The notes under the pieces: generated by a model | What the model was told of the DNA's origin: nothing | What the model saw: only the letters and a program-made list of their open reading frames with translations | Database searches by the model: none | Translations under genes and position numbers: made by a program | Shown: positions 11,914 through 23,520 of the stretch, one piece after another | How the letters are laid out: each line of letters starts with the position of its first letter | How positions within the stretch are numbered: the first letter of the stretch is position 1 | Assembly: GCF_022605725.1 (NCBI RefSeq) | Contig: NC_065548.1 | Span: forward strand, 39,487,131-39,551,130 | Source of the DNA: Anthonomus grandis grandis | Lineage: Eukaryota > Arthropoda > Insecta > Coleoptera > Curculionidae | Direction: 5' to 3' | Length of the DNA: 64,000 nucleotides

Positions 11914-12970
11914 CTAATGTGGAAAAGTTCGTCTTAGTTTTGTTCCGTCTGCTGTTTTTATCTCACAAGCTTTAACTCGTCTATTCCGACCTGGATAAAC
12001 TTCTGTAACACGAACCATTTTACATCGTAATCTTGGAACGTGTTGCTCATATAGCAATGCAACATCTCCCTTCTTTAAACTCGTATTTACATTTATCACA
12101 TGGTGTACTATGCACAACTGCTGTAAATAATCCACACACCACTTCTTCCAAAATTTCGTCATTATATTGTATCTCGGATTTTCCATTGTCACACTTATAT
12201 CATCTTGTTTTTAAAGTTGAAGCTCTTGTATTGATAGAAATTCCCATATTTTTTGTTCCCAGTAAAAAATGAGATGGTGAAAGGAATACCAGTTCCATAC
12301 TATCATTATCCAAATAGGTCAAAGGTCTTAAGTTGGCAGTGGCTTCAACTTCCGTTAAAATGGTTTGTGGTTTCTCTTGGCTTATTACAGCTTTGCCAAG
12401 TGTTATGTTTAGGGCATCTTTTAATGTCCTTACCATGCGGTTCCAAAATACGCCTCACCATCCAGCTCTTTCCACAATGAATTTCCATTTTATTCTATAT
12501 TTTTGAGCATATATAATTACTTCAGGCACTCCTCGTGCAATAAATCGTCTTAAACCTCTGAAGCAACTTTCGCAGCTTGCAAGGCTCGGGACTAGCTCTA
12601 AATGTACCACACGTATTACCGCACAGGTGAGCAACATTATATACACTTTAACTCTTTGTCTATCCTGTAAAATATAGAATGGTCCGGCAAAATCTACCCT
12701 TGTCATTTTAAAAGCAGCTTCTGTCATTCAGTCTCTCGGTAGCGGTGCAAAACATTCGTTTCCTGCCCTTCCTCTTAGTCCTAGATATTTTAAACATTGG
12801 CCCAAAAGAGTCTTTATTGGTTGACGACCTTGAATAATCGAGTATTTGCTTCTAGATTGTGCTAATGTACTATTAACACCACTATAAATTATATTTTCAT
12901 GACACTTCCAAAAATCAGTCAGGGATGACTTTTTTGGTAGAATAATAAGATATCTAGTATCGTAGGGCAA
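11914..12970 (-). pseudogene. BEL/Pao integrase and C-terminal domain
   Basis: The N-terminal zinc-binding and linker part is at 12728-12970 (ILPKKSSLTDF, GRQPIKTLLGQCLK). The catalytic core is at 12455-12727 (RVDFAGPFYILQDRQRVKVY, TCAVIRVVHLELV, GLRRFIARGVPE). It continues at 12200-12436 (MVRTLKDALNITLGKA, LRPLTYLDND, LSPSHFLLG) and the DUF5641-like tail at 11914-12192 (LKKGDVALLYEQHVPRLRCK, VTEVYPGRNRRV). The first core Asp is present. The segment with the second Asp is shortened (EVIIYAQKY), and the residue expected to be the catalytic Glu reads Asn (FWNRMVRT). TGA codons separate the first three blocks, and a frameshift precedes the last. It is clearly dead. Confidence 0.8.
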
Positions 12971-13294
12971 AGTTGCTTCCTCTAATTCACTTTTAACTCT
13001 AAGTCGTCATCTAGATATGAACGTAGTGATTAGATTGATGATTTAGAACTTATAGAAATATTCTTCTGAGGGCTCCTACTCTCTAAAAACTCGTGGGCTT
13101 AAACACTTTTTATCCAGTAATTCTCGGCTTCTTTAAGCTCCTCCACTGACAAAATGCCATTTAGTTTTTCCTTGGGCTTTTTCAAATTATAATAAAATCA
13201 TTTAACGCACGCTGTTACTCGAATAATCTTTTCGAAATACTATATCTATCTATATCGAAAAGTGTTTCTGATGATGCGTTATTCTCAACATTTA

Positions 13295-14058
13295 CTAATA
13301 AACTCTTTTCTTTTCTAAAATTTCTGGTAATTCGTCACCAATTTCATGGTATTCATCAGGTGGCCAATTCTCGTGACTTTCTTTTAACCATCCTGATCCA
13401 TATTTCCAAAAACCTGATTCCAATAACATTTTAGATGAAACTCTGCGGTGTTGTCTTTTCCAGGACAATATTTCCAATTTCCTTTGACAAGTCGCTAAAT
13501 TTATTCTACTCTATTCTGAACATAAGGTTTCCATTTCGTTCCTCTATCTCTAATCTAATATATTGCGATATTGGAATGAGACCATAAAAAACTGATAAAA
13601 TATTCAAGTTAACGTTATCCCTAATATAGTGTTGGAGGCGAGCGGCACATAAAGCAGCAGTCAAGCAGCAGCCTTGGTAAAGTAAATTTTTTATTTCCCT
13701 TTTCGTTTAATGAAGCCACTCGATTTTTTGACAACAAATATATAAACTTTCCAGAAAGAAGAACTTTCACATACGCAACTCCTCCATAAGCTTATGGACT
13801 TGCACCTGCAAAAATATGAAGCTCAACAACATTTGTTTTTCTGTCAGGTAGGACACACCTCTCAATCTGCATATCAATAAGTGTTGGAATCCCTAAACAC
13901 CATTTAAACCAAACCTTCTTCAAATCTAAAGGCAACTCAATATCCCATCCTATATCGGTTCCCAAGATATGGCAGAAGAACAGTCGGTCACCCGGTATAT
14001 ATATTATTAACACCCTGTATACAGCTCGGTTTGTTGAAAAATTTTTGGGATCCAACAA
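13295..14058 (-). pseudogene. BEL/Pao RNase H-region remnant
   Basis: The block at 13792-14058 contains DIGWDIELPLDLKKVWFKWC and VVELHIFAGASP, matching the start of the BEL/Pao RNase H domain; the usual Asp before ASP is Gly here. The block at 13295-13477 has SGWLKESHENWPPDEY, the family's segment between RNase H and integrase. Intervening bases are frameshifted. No reverse transcriptase active site is found to the right. Confidence 0.6.
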
Positions 14059-15825
14059 TGGTGTATATTATTTTTAAAGGAGATTTTCTAATAAAGATAT
14101 GCCGGACTACGATGCTTTCAAATTCTATTAAAAAAATGTCATAGAATGAGCAATTCTTAGATTTTACATATTAAGTCATCCAAGTTAGTAATATTTCTAC
14201 TAAACGTGGTTTCCTGGGAATGCCCAATATTAGTCAAAAGCAAAGGCTTAGAAGGTTTGCAAGTCGTTGTGCCACGGCGAAGGGAAGTACTTGCGAAAAG
14301 TGGAGTAGGCTGAGGAAAGACATTTAGACATCAGCATTTCTAATAAAGCATGATTAGATAACCTTAGCTGGTAGAAACTGCTTTCTTTTATTACAAGCAC
14401 AGGTCGTCAAGGAAGGATAAATGATCTAGGGGTAGTAATGAAGGTTACAGGGGTTCAAGAAAAGAGACTTTTATGCTTACTTGCTGACTACTGGTTCACT
14501 ATTAATACTAATAATCTAGGTTAAAATAAAGAATAAAATTCTAAATCTACAGTATCAGTTAAATATACTGTAGATTCAGAGTTTCTATTCCTTATTTTAT
14601 CCTGGATTAAAAATCGATATCTTAAAGAACCATGAATAACTTTTTTGAATTACTACTAATTCTGTTGCGTGAAGAAAAGTATTGAATATTTATAAAAATA
14701 GCTCCTTCTTAATTAGTATTACATTTTTTACTAGATTTTTAACACTACAGCCTTGCTGCCATCATTAATATTCGGTAATTTTAAGCAGATCTGGTTTTAT
14801 TATTTGAAGCAGTACGTGCAATTTGTCAGTCCAAATACGGAGATTTAAATGCAATACTGTTATATATATTTTTTACATTTTGCTTTCTTTTCTTAGCATA
14901 AATTCCATAATTGAATCCAGCATAGAATTCATTCATTAATCAGTCGTCGAGAGGGAGCTCTGAGTTTACCAGATTGCCTTTTAGGATCTCATCCGTATAT
15001 GAGCTACGAATATGAGCTTCAGCTTCTGTTAGAATTTCCTTCGAGAAGTTTGGAGAGTATGTATGAAAATTCTTTATTTAATACAGGGAAGGACGAGAGG
15101 AACTTAAGCTCTTTACACCTAATCTACAACGTGAAACCAAGATGACTTATTGCCAAATTCTTTGGTTTCTGACAACTCTAGCTGAGGTTCCAGAAATTCA
15201 GCAAGGATCTTTATGTGAATTTCCGGTTCAATTCAGTACCTCAGAATGTAATAACGCTTTACAGCTTGACATAAAATTCATGAGACAAGGATACTTCTTT
15301 GGATTTTCTTGACTCCTTTGATCTCTGGGAACTTTCAGTAAAGTCTCAGTGATCCATAATGAATTTTAAATAAGATTTTTCACATTTTGGTCCTAAAATT
15401 AATAAACCTTTTATTTACCTATGATTTAGGTCTTTAAATAAAGAATTTGTCACAATTCAGCTGCCTTCAGTAAAATTATACTAAAAATCAATAACTTTTA
15501 TTTCGGTGTATATATCTAGATTATGGATACGATGCATCTCATCTCCAGTAATATTTTTCATCAGGTAGGATAGATCTTCTGCAAGAAAACTTTTCATTTC
15601 CATGTAAACTGACATAGAACCTGTAGAAGATGGTTTTTATGTTTTGACTGAACTTTGCATTGTACAAAACAAAAGGCAGGCAATCAAATTTGCTCCAAAC
15701 TTTGAGAACTTTTTTAACTTTTAATTATTTTTGATCATACAACGAATACTGCAAACGAACAAGTATAATTTTAGGATTAAAGTGGGTGTCCAAATAACGC
15801 ACCGTTTTCTCGCACACACAACATA
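14059..15825. other. Spacer between BEL/Pao remnant and mariner 2
   Basis: No gene is recognised. The only clear structure is the long hairpin at 14512-14610, listed separately. Base composition is AT-rich throughout. Confidence 0.4.
14512..14610. repeat. Imperfect hairpin of about 45-bp arms
   Basis: The left arm begins TAATCTAGGTTAAAATAAAG and the right arm, read in reverse complement, begins TAATCCAGGATAAAATAAGG. The innermost 13 bases (AATCTACAGTAT plus one) pair perfectly around a loop of about nine bases. Most mismatches are A/G or T/C differences that would still allow G:U pairing in one strand's RNA. It could be a tiny foldback element or a small-RNA precursor; nothing seen decides between these. 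Confidence 0.7.
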
Positions 15826-17810
15826 CAGGGTGTTCATTTGAAAACTTCCCACCACGGATTTATCGAAAACCACTGTTTAAAAAAAAACGCCGAAATACGT
15901 CAAAATGTTTGTCAAGGGGGACAACTTTCTAACCTAAAATTACTTCACCCTCTTTCACCCATTGCCCCATAGGGTCATCCCCTTAAAAATTTTAAATGGC
16001 AAGGGGTATCGAGTAACAGCTTGTTTAAAAGGTCTTTTGAAGTCTTTTATTATGACGTTTGATTTTTTTAAATCGGTCAATTCGTTTTTGAGAAAATTAG
16101 AAAAATCTTTGTTTATCTTAATTTGTTTAGATAGAAAAAAAACATGAAAATATCAGTTTTTATTTTAATAAGTGTTCAAAATGTTGCCCGTTAGGGTTTG
16201 CCAAATCTACAACTCATTTATAATTTAAAACGGAAACTACCAACATAAACAGCAATTCCTTATTAGTTACCAACATAAACACAATTAGACGTGGAAAAAA
16301 CTAAATAACAACCTAAATTTTTTTCCGCATTCTTTTCATCAACACAGATATCCTGGGCGAACTGTATTTATTGTTATACTGATTAGTTATTTAGTTGCTA
16401 AGGAAAATAAAGAATATATTTTACCGTCAGTTACATTTGTGACAGTCTAGGAATAGTGAAAATTTATTTGTTGAATTGAAGATTTTACTTCTAAAATGGT
16501 TTACACATTAGCTGAAAGAGTGGAAATTATTCTAATTTATGGTGCCCAAAATCAATGTGCTCGTCAAACTGCCATCACGTTTAACGCCAGACATCCAGAG
16601 AAGATAACTTCGCATAGGTATGTTTTGGACCTTGTTATTAAGTTTACTGAAACTGGATCTGTTGCAAATAAAAAACGTGAACATCGGCGAATTTTGGATA
16701 AAGCCACTCAAGTTGAAGTTTTGGGTCATTTTGGAATAAATCCTAATACTTCATTAAGCAAAACTGTTGCTGCCACTGGTATTTCATTAGGCTCTGTTAC
16801 CAAACTTCATAAATTTCATCCATTTAAGATGAAAATATTCCAAGAGTTAACCGAAGACGATTTCGATAGGCGAGTTGAGTTTTGTGAAAAAATAACTGAA
16901 GCGATGAATGATAATACTATTCATGTAAAGAATACCTGCTTCAGCGATAAATGCACATTTTATCTAAATGGATTTGTTAATAAGCATAACTGTAGATATT
17001 GGAGCACTGAAAATCCTCATGCATTTGTAGAAGGGCATATCCAGTGCCCTCAAAAAATTAATGTATGGGCAGGCATTTTAGGAAATAAAGTGATTGGGTC
17101 ATTATTTATTAACGGAAATTTAAATGGAGACATTAATTTGGATATGTTGGAAAATACCGTCAATCCGCTTATCACTGAATCCATTGAAAACCAAATCGAT
17201 GATGATGGAAATCCTATACTTGATGAGGCTGAAATATATTTCCAGCAAGACGGTGCTCCTCCTCACTATGTTCTTCCCCTTCGGCAATGGCTAGACGACG
17301 AGTTTCCAGATAAATGGATAGAGGGCCTATAGAATGGCCTGCTAGATCTCCTGATATAACGCCGTTAGACTTTTTTCTATGGAGTCATTTGAAATCTATT
17401 GTGTTTACTCCCCAACCTGAAAGTTTGGATAAACTTCGTCAACGTATCATCGACAACTGCCATGATATCCCACAACATGATAAAACTGATATTTTCATGT
17501 TTTTGTTTTCGATCTGAACAAATTAAGATAAACAAAGATTTTTCTAATTTTCTCGAAAACGAATCGACCGATTCAAAAAAATTAAACGTCAAAATAAAAG
17601 ACTTCGAAAGACCTTTTAAACAAGCTATTACTCGATACCCCTTGCCATTTAAAATTTTTAAAGGGATGACCCCGGGGGGCAATGGGTGAATTAATTTTAG
17701 GTTAGAAAGTTGTCCCCCTTGATAAACCTTTTGACATATTTCGGCGTTTTTTTTTTTAAATGGTGGTTTTCGATAAATCTGTGGTGGAAAGTTTTCAAAT
17801 GAACACCCTG
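15826..17810 (+). mobile_element. Mariner-like element 2 (DD41D type), defective
   Basis: The termini CAGGGTGTTCATTTG and its reverse complement are each flanked by TA. The inverted arms are about 320 bp (15826-16150 and 17488-17810). The plus-strand transposase gene is broken. The inner part of the left arm holds an inverted copy of the transposase C-terminal codons (16162-16205), while the right side has lost that segment. The outer bases GAAAACTTCCCACC match element 1. Confidence 0.9.
16496..17517 (+). pseudogene. DD41D mariner-like transposase, frameshifted and C-terminally truncated
   Basis: It starts MVYTLAERVEIILIYGAQ and is homologous throughout to the element 1 protein. The catalytic regions read CFSDKCTFYLNG (Asp kept, the following Glu is Lys), YFQQDGAPPHY and, after a frameshift near 17316, SPDITPLDFFLWSHLK. 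The helix-turn-helix has lost about four residues (SVTKLHKF against the relative's TVRRALQLHKY). The product ends prematurely in DIPQHDKTDIFMF, where coding runs straight into the right arm and roughly 35-40 C-terminal residues are missing. Confidence 0.85.
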
Positions 17811-19319
17811 TATATCGTCTTTTTACTGCTTTCTTTTATTAACAGCATTTTCTATTTGTTAACAGCTTGTATAAATCACTATTTTTAGGAAACCCTATGT
17901 AAAAAAATGAAACACTGTTACTTCACGGGATATCGCAGGTAATCTTACTAGTCCCAGGGTGCGTATTCACTTCTGGTTGAATTCGGTATTTAAAAATTAT
18001 TTTATTAGATGTTCATTATGTAGCTGAGCTTTATGTCTTGTTGGAAATAGTAGCATTGTAGTGTAGGTATGAAAAGTTCTTTAAGTGCTTCCGCTACGAT
18101 TCTTTGTAAGAGGTTCAAATATGTTGTCCTCGGAATTTAAGTTCTTATTGAAGAAAAACTTGGTGCTTTACTTAAGGCACTAGCCGTGGATTTTCATTTC
18201 ACTAATAAACGTTATTTTTACGATTGAATAGTCCACACTTAAAAGTAAATTAGTAAACTAGCTCTCATCTGACCAAAAGACTTTTAATGAAGGGTTTGGT
18301 ATCTGGATTATTGGTTATTTTAAACCTAAGTAAACTACAAGGTTGTCTTTCAGACGTCTTAATAGCTCAATCAGGTTGTCGTTTTCCTAAATAATAATTT
18401 AAATAATTTTTTTTTAGTTTCAATGACAGAGAATAAAACATTTCAAAATATCGTTTTGTTTTTATTGTATTTGGAAAGTTATTTATTCTGAAACTCACAA
18501 TTAATCACAAACACTTAGCATAATAAATTCCACTTTGACATGTAATTAAAATAGGCAGGAAACATTATTATGGGAAAATTGTATAGAAATATCAAAACCT
18601 ACTACCATGAAATCCTTATTTTGTTGGGAGTTTGAAAATGAGAAAATCAAATATATTGCCTATAAAAATAAGTTGACTACTTTTTGAAGTCTAGATTATT
18701 TTTTTATTTATTTTTAAAATCATGCTCATCTTCACCCCCACCCTAATAAAGTAATTTTGTAGGGAACACACTGTACATTATTAGTTATTCTAATATTTGT
18801 TGAATGTTTAGGCAATAGCTTAAGTGGAACATTGCTACCACAGCAATATTGAATACATGTAACGATTATTATAATCAAACACGAATTAATTAATAGATGA
18901 CAACCAAACTAAACGGTGTGTTTAATTAACCTACTTTACAATTTTGCTATTAATTTTTTTATAATAAACAATGTGTAAAGGATTTTATAAAACGCACTAT
19001 TTCTTTTTCTCCTATATATTCGTTGCTATTTTTAGTTCTAAAAAATAGATCGCACATTATTTATAGTCCCTTGATTACGAAACTTTTTCCACATTTAGAC
19101 CATCCTTTAACGGTTTCCCATATCCCCATCTAGGTCTTTTTAAATTGTACATGCTATATAGCACTGTTTGATATAATCCACATTACCGAATTTTTATTCT
19201 TTTTTTCTTAATTACAGCCTGCAGCAAACTATTTTAAAAGTTTTTACTAATATTACTACTTATTACTTATTTATTAGTCTTATTTTTTATATTATTTTTA
19301 CAACGTCAGGTTTCACTTT
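17811..19319. other. AT-rich spacer, nothing recognised
   Basis: No ORF, terminal repeat or RNA gene could be supported here. Confidence 0.4.
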
Positions 19320-22300
19320 AGAAAAAAATAAATAAAAAATACTTTTATTACCATTGAAAATTATTAAACATTATTTCAGAATATACAAAACAAAATTCCA
19401 TGAATATACAAATAATTTAAAATTACAACAATTTGTTTGGTAATCGGAGTGCAACGCGATTTTTATAAATTGCATACATTACTTGTACATGTGCTGTACA
19501 ACCCGTGTTCCTAAATAAACTATTTTCTAAAAAACGTAATATTATGTATTTACAATAAGGTCCATACCAAAATCAACAGGGACAATATGTGTATTTTACA
19601 ATGAACTAGACGAGTGAGAACAGTATAGGGGCGAGCACGGAGGGTAGATAACAGGCGAGTGAGAATTCAATTTTAATGTAAATATTTACAATTAGCAAAA
19701 TCAGGTGTGCAGAACATTAATTAAAACAAAAATACCATTTTATAAAATACGGTCATGTTAGGTTACCATAATTTGCATGTTTAAGAGATATTTTTTTAAG
19801 TTTATAATAAATTCTTTAGGCGAACATTCCTTTATATAAATAGGTAGTTCATTCCAGATCCGAATGCCCATATATAAAAAAGATTTTTTAAAGGTTGCTG
19901 TTCTATGTAAAGAAATTCTAAGCAAATGGGGATTTCTTGTATTATAAGGAATATATTGATTAAAAAATAAATTTCTTAAATTTGCAGGCTGTCCGGTTTT
20001 CATTATTTTATAAATTAAATTAAACATATGGACTTTCCTTCTATTGCTCATATTCAGAATTAAATTAGAATTTAAATATGGAGTTATGCGGTTTCTATAG
20101 GCAATATTAAATGAATATCTCATGCAACTATTCTGAAGTTTTTGTATTTTATTCGATAAGTATTTAGTTAAAGAATCGCCGTATCCAATATCCCCATAGT
20201 CAAGTAATGAAAAAACTAGTGTATCACACAGCCAATATTTTATTTTTGAAGGCAACATTTTCTTATACTGATAAAGGCCCTTTAATCTGATGTAGGCGGC
20301 TTGAAGTTTGACTTTAATATGGGAAGTAAAGTTAAGATTTGAATCAATAACTACACCTAAATTACGTTTTTCAGTTACAACTGGAACAGACTCGCCATTA
20401 ACAACTACTTTAAATCTGTTTGAAACCTTTTGCAGCTGACTCTTGTTAGGTGTTACAAACATTACACACGATTTTGATGCGTTAAGTTTTAAGTTATGAT
20501 TCTCAGTAAACACGGCCAAGCTCTTTAGATCAGTATTTATTTTATTTTGCGCCTCATGCAGACCTGGAGTATCAAAAGCAATATATACCTGGGAATCGTC
20601 AGCATACTGTTGGAGTTTTGAATTTTAAAGACACTTTTCCATATCAGCCACATAGAGAGAAAACAGCAACACCCATGGTAAGAAGCAAGAAGTTGGAGAA
20701 CTCATAATTTGACTTTTTGATTACCCGAACGCAGTGAGACCGACCCTCAAGATAAGATTGGAAAAATATAATGGCTTTTGTTGACAACCCAAAATAGTGT
20801 AATTTGGCTAATAGTAATTTATGATCAATGGTGTCGAATGCTTTACTAAAATCAAGTAGGGTTAAGCAAGTTATCTGTTTTTTGTCTTCTTTAATTCTAA
20901 TATCATTAATAAAGCTTATGAGACTTGTTGTAGTACTAAAAGATTTTCGAAATCCCGACTGACAATCAGGAATTATTTTAAAATTATATAAATATTTAGA
21001 GAGTTCATTATAAATGTGACGTTCTAATATTTTTGATATAACTGGTAAAATGCTTATTGGTCTTATGTCTTTAAATTCTACAGGGGAGGAAATTTTAGGT
21101 AAAGGAATAAGAATAGCTTGTTTCTATTCACTAGGATAAATTTTCTGCAAAATACAACTATTAATAATATTAACTAAAGCCTCTAAACAATAAGGAAGAC
21201 ACATATTTAAATCTTTAATACAAATTTCATCAACTCCCATTGCATTACTTCCAATGTTTTTTATAATATTCGCAGTTTTTTCCTCATCAATTAAATTGAT
21301 ATAAAACTCTTCCTGATTAACATTTAGTTTATTATTTTTGTAGAAGTCAATTTTTTCATTTGAGGTTGATTTTGTAAAAGCCACAGAGTTAGAAAAAAAT
21401 GAGTTTAGGTCTACTGCATTATTTAGTGTTTCTGGTAAAGGATTGTTTTTAGTTTTTGTAAAATTAAGTTTTTTAGCGATATTCCAAAAATCTTTACCTT
21501 TTTTTAAGGAAAATTGTTTGAAATATGCCGCTCTACTTATGGCATATTTAGTGAAATTTCGAAGCTGTCTGTAGTAATTTAAATTCCCAGGAGTTTTCTG
21601 TTTTAAATATTTGTGACGTGCCTTATCTCTAAGTTTCATAAAAAATTTTATATTGCTCGTGATCCAGGGAGTAAACGGTTTCTCTTGTAATATTGTAGTT
21701 TTAAAAGGTGCATATTTATTAATTAAGTAAGTAATATTATTTTTTAGTATTGCAATTTTTTCATTAATATTATAAGTATAATATATATCATGCCACGGGA
21801 GTTGTTCTTCCTCATTTTTAAAAGCTATGGTATTAGTTTTTGCATAGTCACGATATTTTATAACTTTTTTATATGCTTGATATTTAGGAATATTTAGCTC
21901 TATATATGTTAGGTTATGATCAGTTACACTCTACGTATATAGATGTATTCGCAGAAGGAGGCTTGTATAAGTTTGTAACGAGTATATTTTTTTTATTTAA
22001 CGTAAATTTAAAACTGAGATACTCAAAGTCATCTGTGGCATCTTCAAATGTGACTAAAGAAAATTTTATATGTTTTTTTACGTAAATGCCCAAACCTCCT
22101 TTACGATCTTTTCTTAAAAAATTGTATCCTGGAATATTAAAATATAAAGTGTCATCCTCAGGAGTAAGCCATGTTTCTGAAATCCCCAATATATCAAACT
22201 TAAAGTCAAGAGTCATAATTTACGAATTCATCAAAGCCTGTTTTTATAGAACGTATGTTTACGTGACTAACACTGAACACAGTGTGCACCTGCTAATCTT

Positions 22301-22330
22301 GCATGGTACTATTATCACAGTCTAACACAG
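19320..22330 (-). mobile_element. CR1-like LINE remnant
   Basis: This non-LTR retrotransposon lies on the minus strand. The 3' untranslated region ends in AATAAA-containing AT-rich sequence near 19320-19345. Coding begins near 22280 with an endonuclease motif (VNIRSIKTGFDEF), so it is truncated soon after the ORF2 start; no ORF1 is found. Its closest relative in this window is the LINE at 48204-52345, which shares the same endonuclease start and RT blocks. Confidence 0.75.
19758..22280 (-). pseudogene. CR1-like ORF2: endonuclease-reverse transcriptase, broken
   Basis: The endonuclease N-terminus (21920-22216) shows DILGISETWL and GGLGIYVKKH, then jumps to TDHNLTYIELN, so the central catalytic GD-N region is deleted. 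The linker and RT start (21124-21639) contain NAMGVDEICIKDL. Between 21120 and 20520 the fingers and palm can still be read (ISILPVISKILE, LLDFSKAFDTIDHKLLLAKL, QQYADDSQVYIAF), with a stop and a scrambled GVPQG region. The thumb and C-terminus are at 19758-20519 (LNASKSCVMFV, IWNELPIYIKE). The YADD active site is intact, but several stops and shifts make it inactive. Confidence 0.8.
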
Positions 22331-22405
22331 TCAAGTCACTCGACCCTTTTCGACTAACCATCCGCACCTGCCGACGCCGCCCCTCTCGCCTATCGGAGTT
22401 TATCG

Positions 22406-22425
22406 ATCCCCCGCATGCGGGGGAT
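22406..22425. repeat. 20-bp perfect GC-rich palindrome
   Basis: ATCCCCCGCATGCGGGGGAT equals its own reverse complement. It lies in an unusually GC-rich patch (about 22340-22440) in otherwise AT-rich DNA, between the LINE 5' end and the THAP-like fragment. It could be a promoter-associated site or the loopless centre of a foldback. Confidence 0.9.
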
Positions 22426-22607
22426 TTATACCGGTTCGTCGACGAAATGTGGTTATAGGGTTGACTCGGTTCAGTTTATTTTCGACGTTTACCGAGTGTG
22501 CCAATATTTTTTGTTTTTGTGAATTTAATATTCTGTCATTTAGTGCTAGTTTTACGGACTTTTACTTTAATATAATTTATATTAATAGTAGTTGTTTGGT
22601 ACTGGCT

Positions 22608-23520
22608 TCTGACGGACAATACTGCTGTGTTGAATCTTGCAAAAAACATTCAAACGACCCAAGTGGTGCTTTTTTTTGTATTCCCAATGATGACATAAGG
22701 TAAGCAATAATATTAGAAATACATTTTATCATAATAATAATTTTAATTGTACACTGTGTCCCAAATTGGTTGTAATTGCATGGTACCTCGGTTACTATTA
22801 AAGATAGAACCTTCCGGTTTTCACGAATCTGTGTCACTTTTTTGTCAAACTTATAATTCCGAAAACAAAAATGACCTATCTTCTTTTTGGAAATACAGGG
22901 TGAACTTGAAAATTTTCACTTTTAGGGGCCTTATTATATCTCAGGCCCTGTATAAGTTAGAAAAAAAAAAAAAACTGCTATTATAGCATAGTGAAAAAAA
23001 TATTTCAGCTTTTTTCTCGGAGATATGACCCAAACTTTGGTGTTTTTTAAATGGAACACCCTGTATTTTTTTATCTCATTAAATATTTTTATTTTTTCTC
23101 TTTAAAATGATATTTTTGGGTGTATATTATTTATTTTAATTTTAATGTAATCCTGACCACTAACAATTTTTCAATTGTTAAGATTTTTCATGTTTTTGTA
23201 TGTTTTGTCCCTATATTTATTTTTTCTAATGTTTGTATATATTTCTGTTTTTTATCTATGTTTTGTATTATATTTTTTGTCTTTTTTTGTATGTTTTGCG
23301 CTTTGTCTACAATTTTTATAAATTTTTTGACAATAAAGCATTGATAATTTTAATAAATTAGTTCTTAAATATAATTAAAATTATTTTAAGGTGTCAGCAA
23401 TGGAAGGACAATTTGGGATTTGTTGGGGAGCATAAATATGCAAAACTTACACCCAAAGAAGAAACTAGAATAGAAAATAAGAAGGAAAACCGGAAGCTGA
23501 AAATACTGCAAAATTTATAA
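22608..23520 (+). pseudogene. THAP-like zinc finger fragment, two exons
   Basis: Exon 1, up to 22699, encodes GQYCCVESCKKHSND and GAFFCIPNDDIR. The donor GTAAGC follows at 22700. Exon 2 begins at 23391 after TTATTTTAAG, continues in frame with CQQWKDNLGFVGEHKY, and stops at 23520. The spaced cysteines followed by an F-x-x-P and W pattern resemble a THAP C2CH domain, but the later C-x2-H is missing and no in-frame ATG is seen upstream. The intron contains a MITE. It may be a decayed host gene or a piece of a P-like or other THAP-bearing transposon. I favour a non-functional fragment. Confidence 0.5.
22896..23063. mobile_element. 168-bp MITE with mariner-type ends
   Basis: It begins CAGGGTGAACTTGAAAA, ends in ACACCCTG, and is flanked on both sides by TA. 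It has no coding capacity and lies in the intron of the THAP-like fragment. The terminal eight bases match those of the DD41D mariners, so those transposases are plausible mobilisers. Confidence 0.75.

Larger units (their letters stand above)
11880..14058 (-). mobile_element. BEL/Pao LTR retrotransposon, degenerate pol remnant
   Basis: Pieces of a BEL/Pao polyprotein follow in the correct order on the minus strand, from RNase H (about 14058) through integrase to the C-terminal domain (about 11914). The upstream protease and reverse transcriptase palm are not found, so it is truncated on the right. A purine-rich CCCGGGGAAGAAATT just after the last ORF is a plausible polypurine tract before an LTR. 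The DNA beyond it is interrupted by the MULE target site at 11753, so the LTR cannot be defined. Confidence 0.75.

Noticed and set aside
15962..16147. ORFs in the mariner 2 arms (also 17377-17682 and 17399-17689)
   Set aside because: They are mirror images of each other within the inverted repeats and encode nothing familiar.
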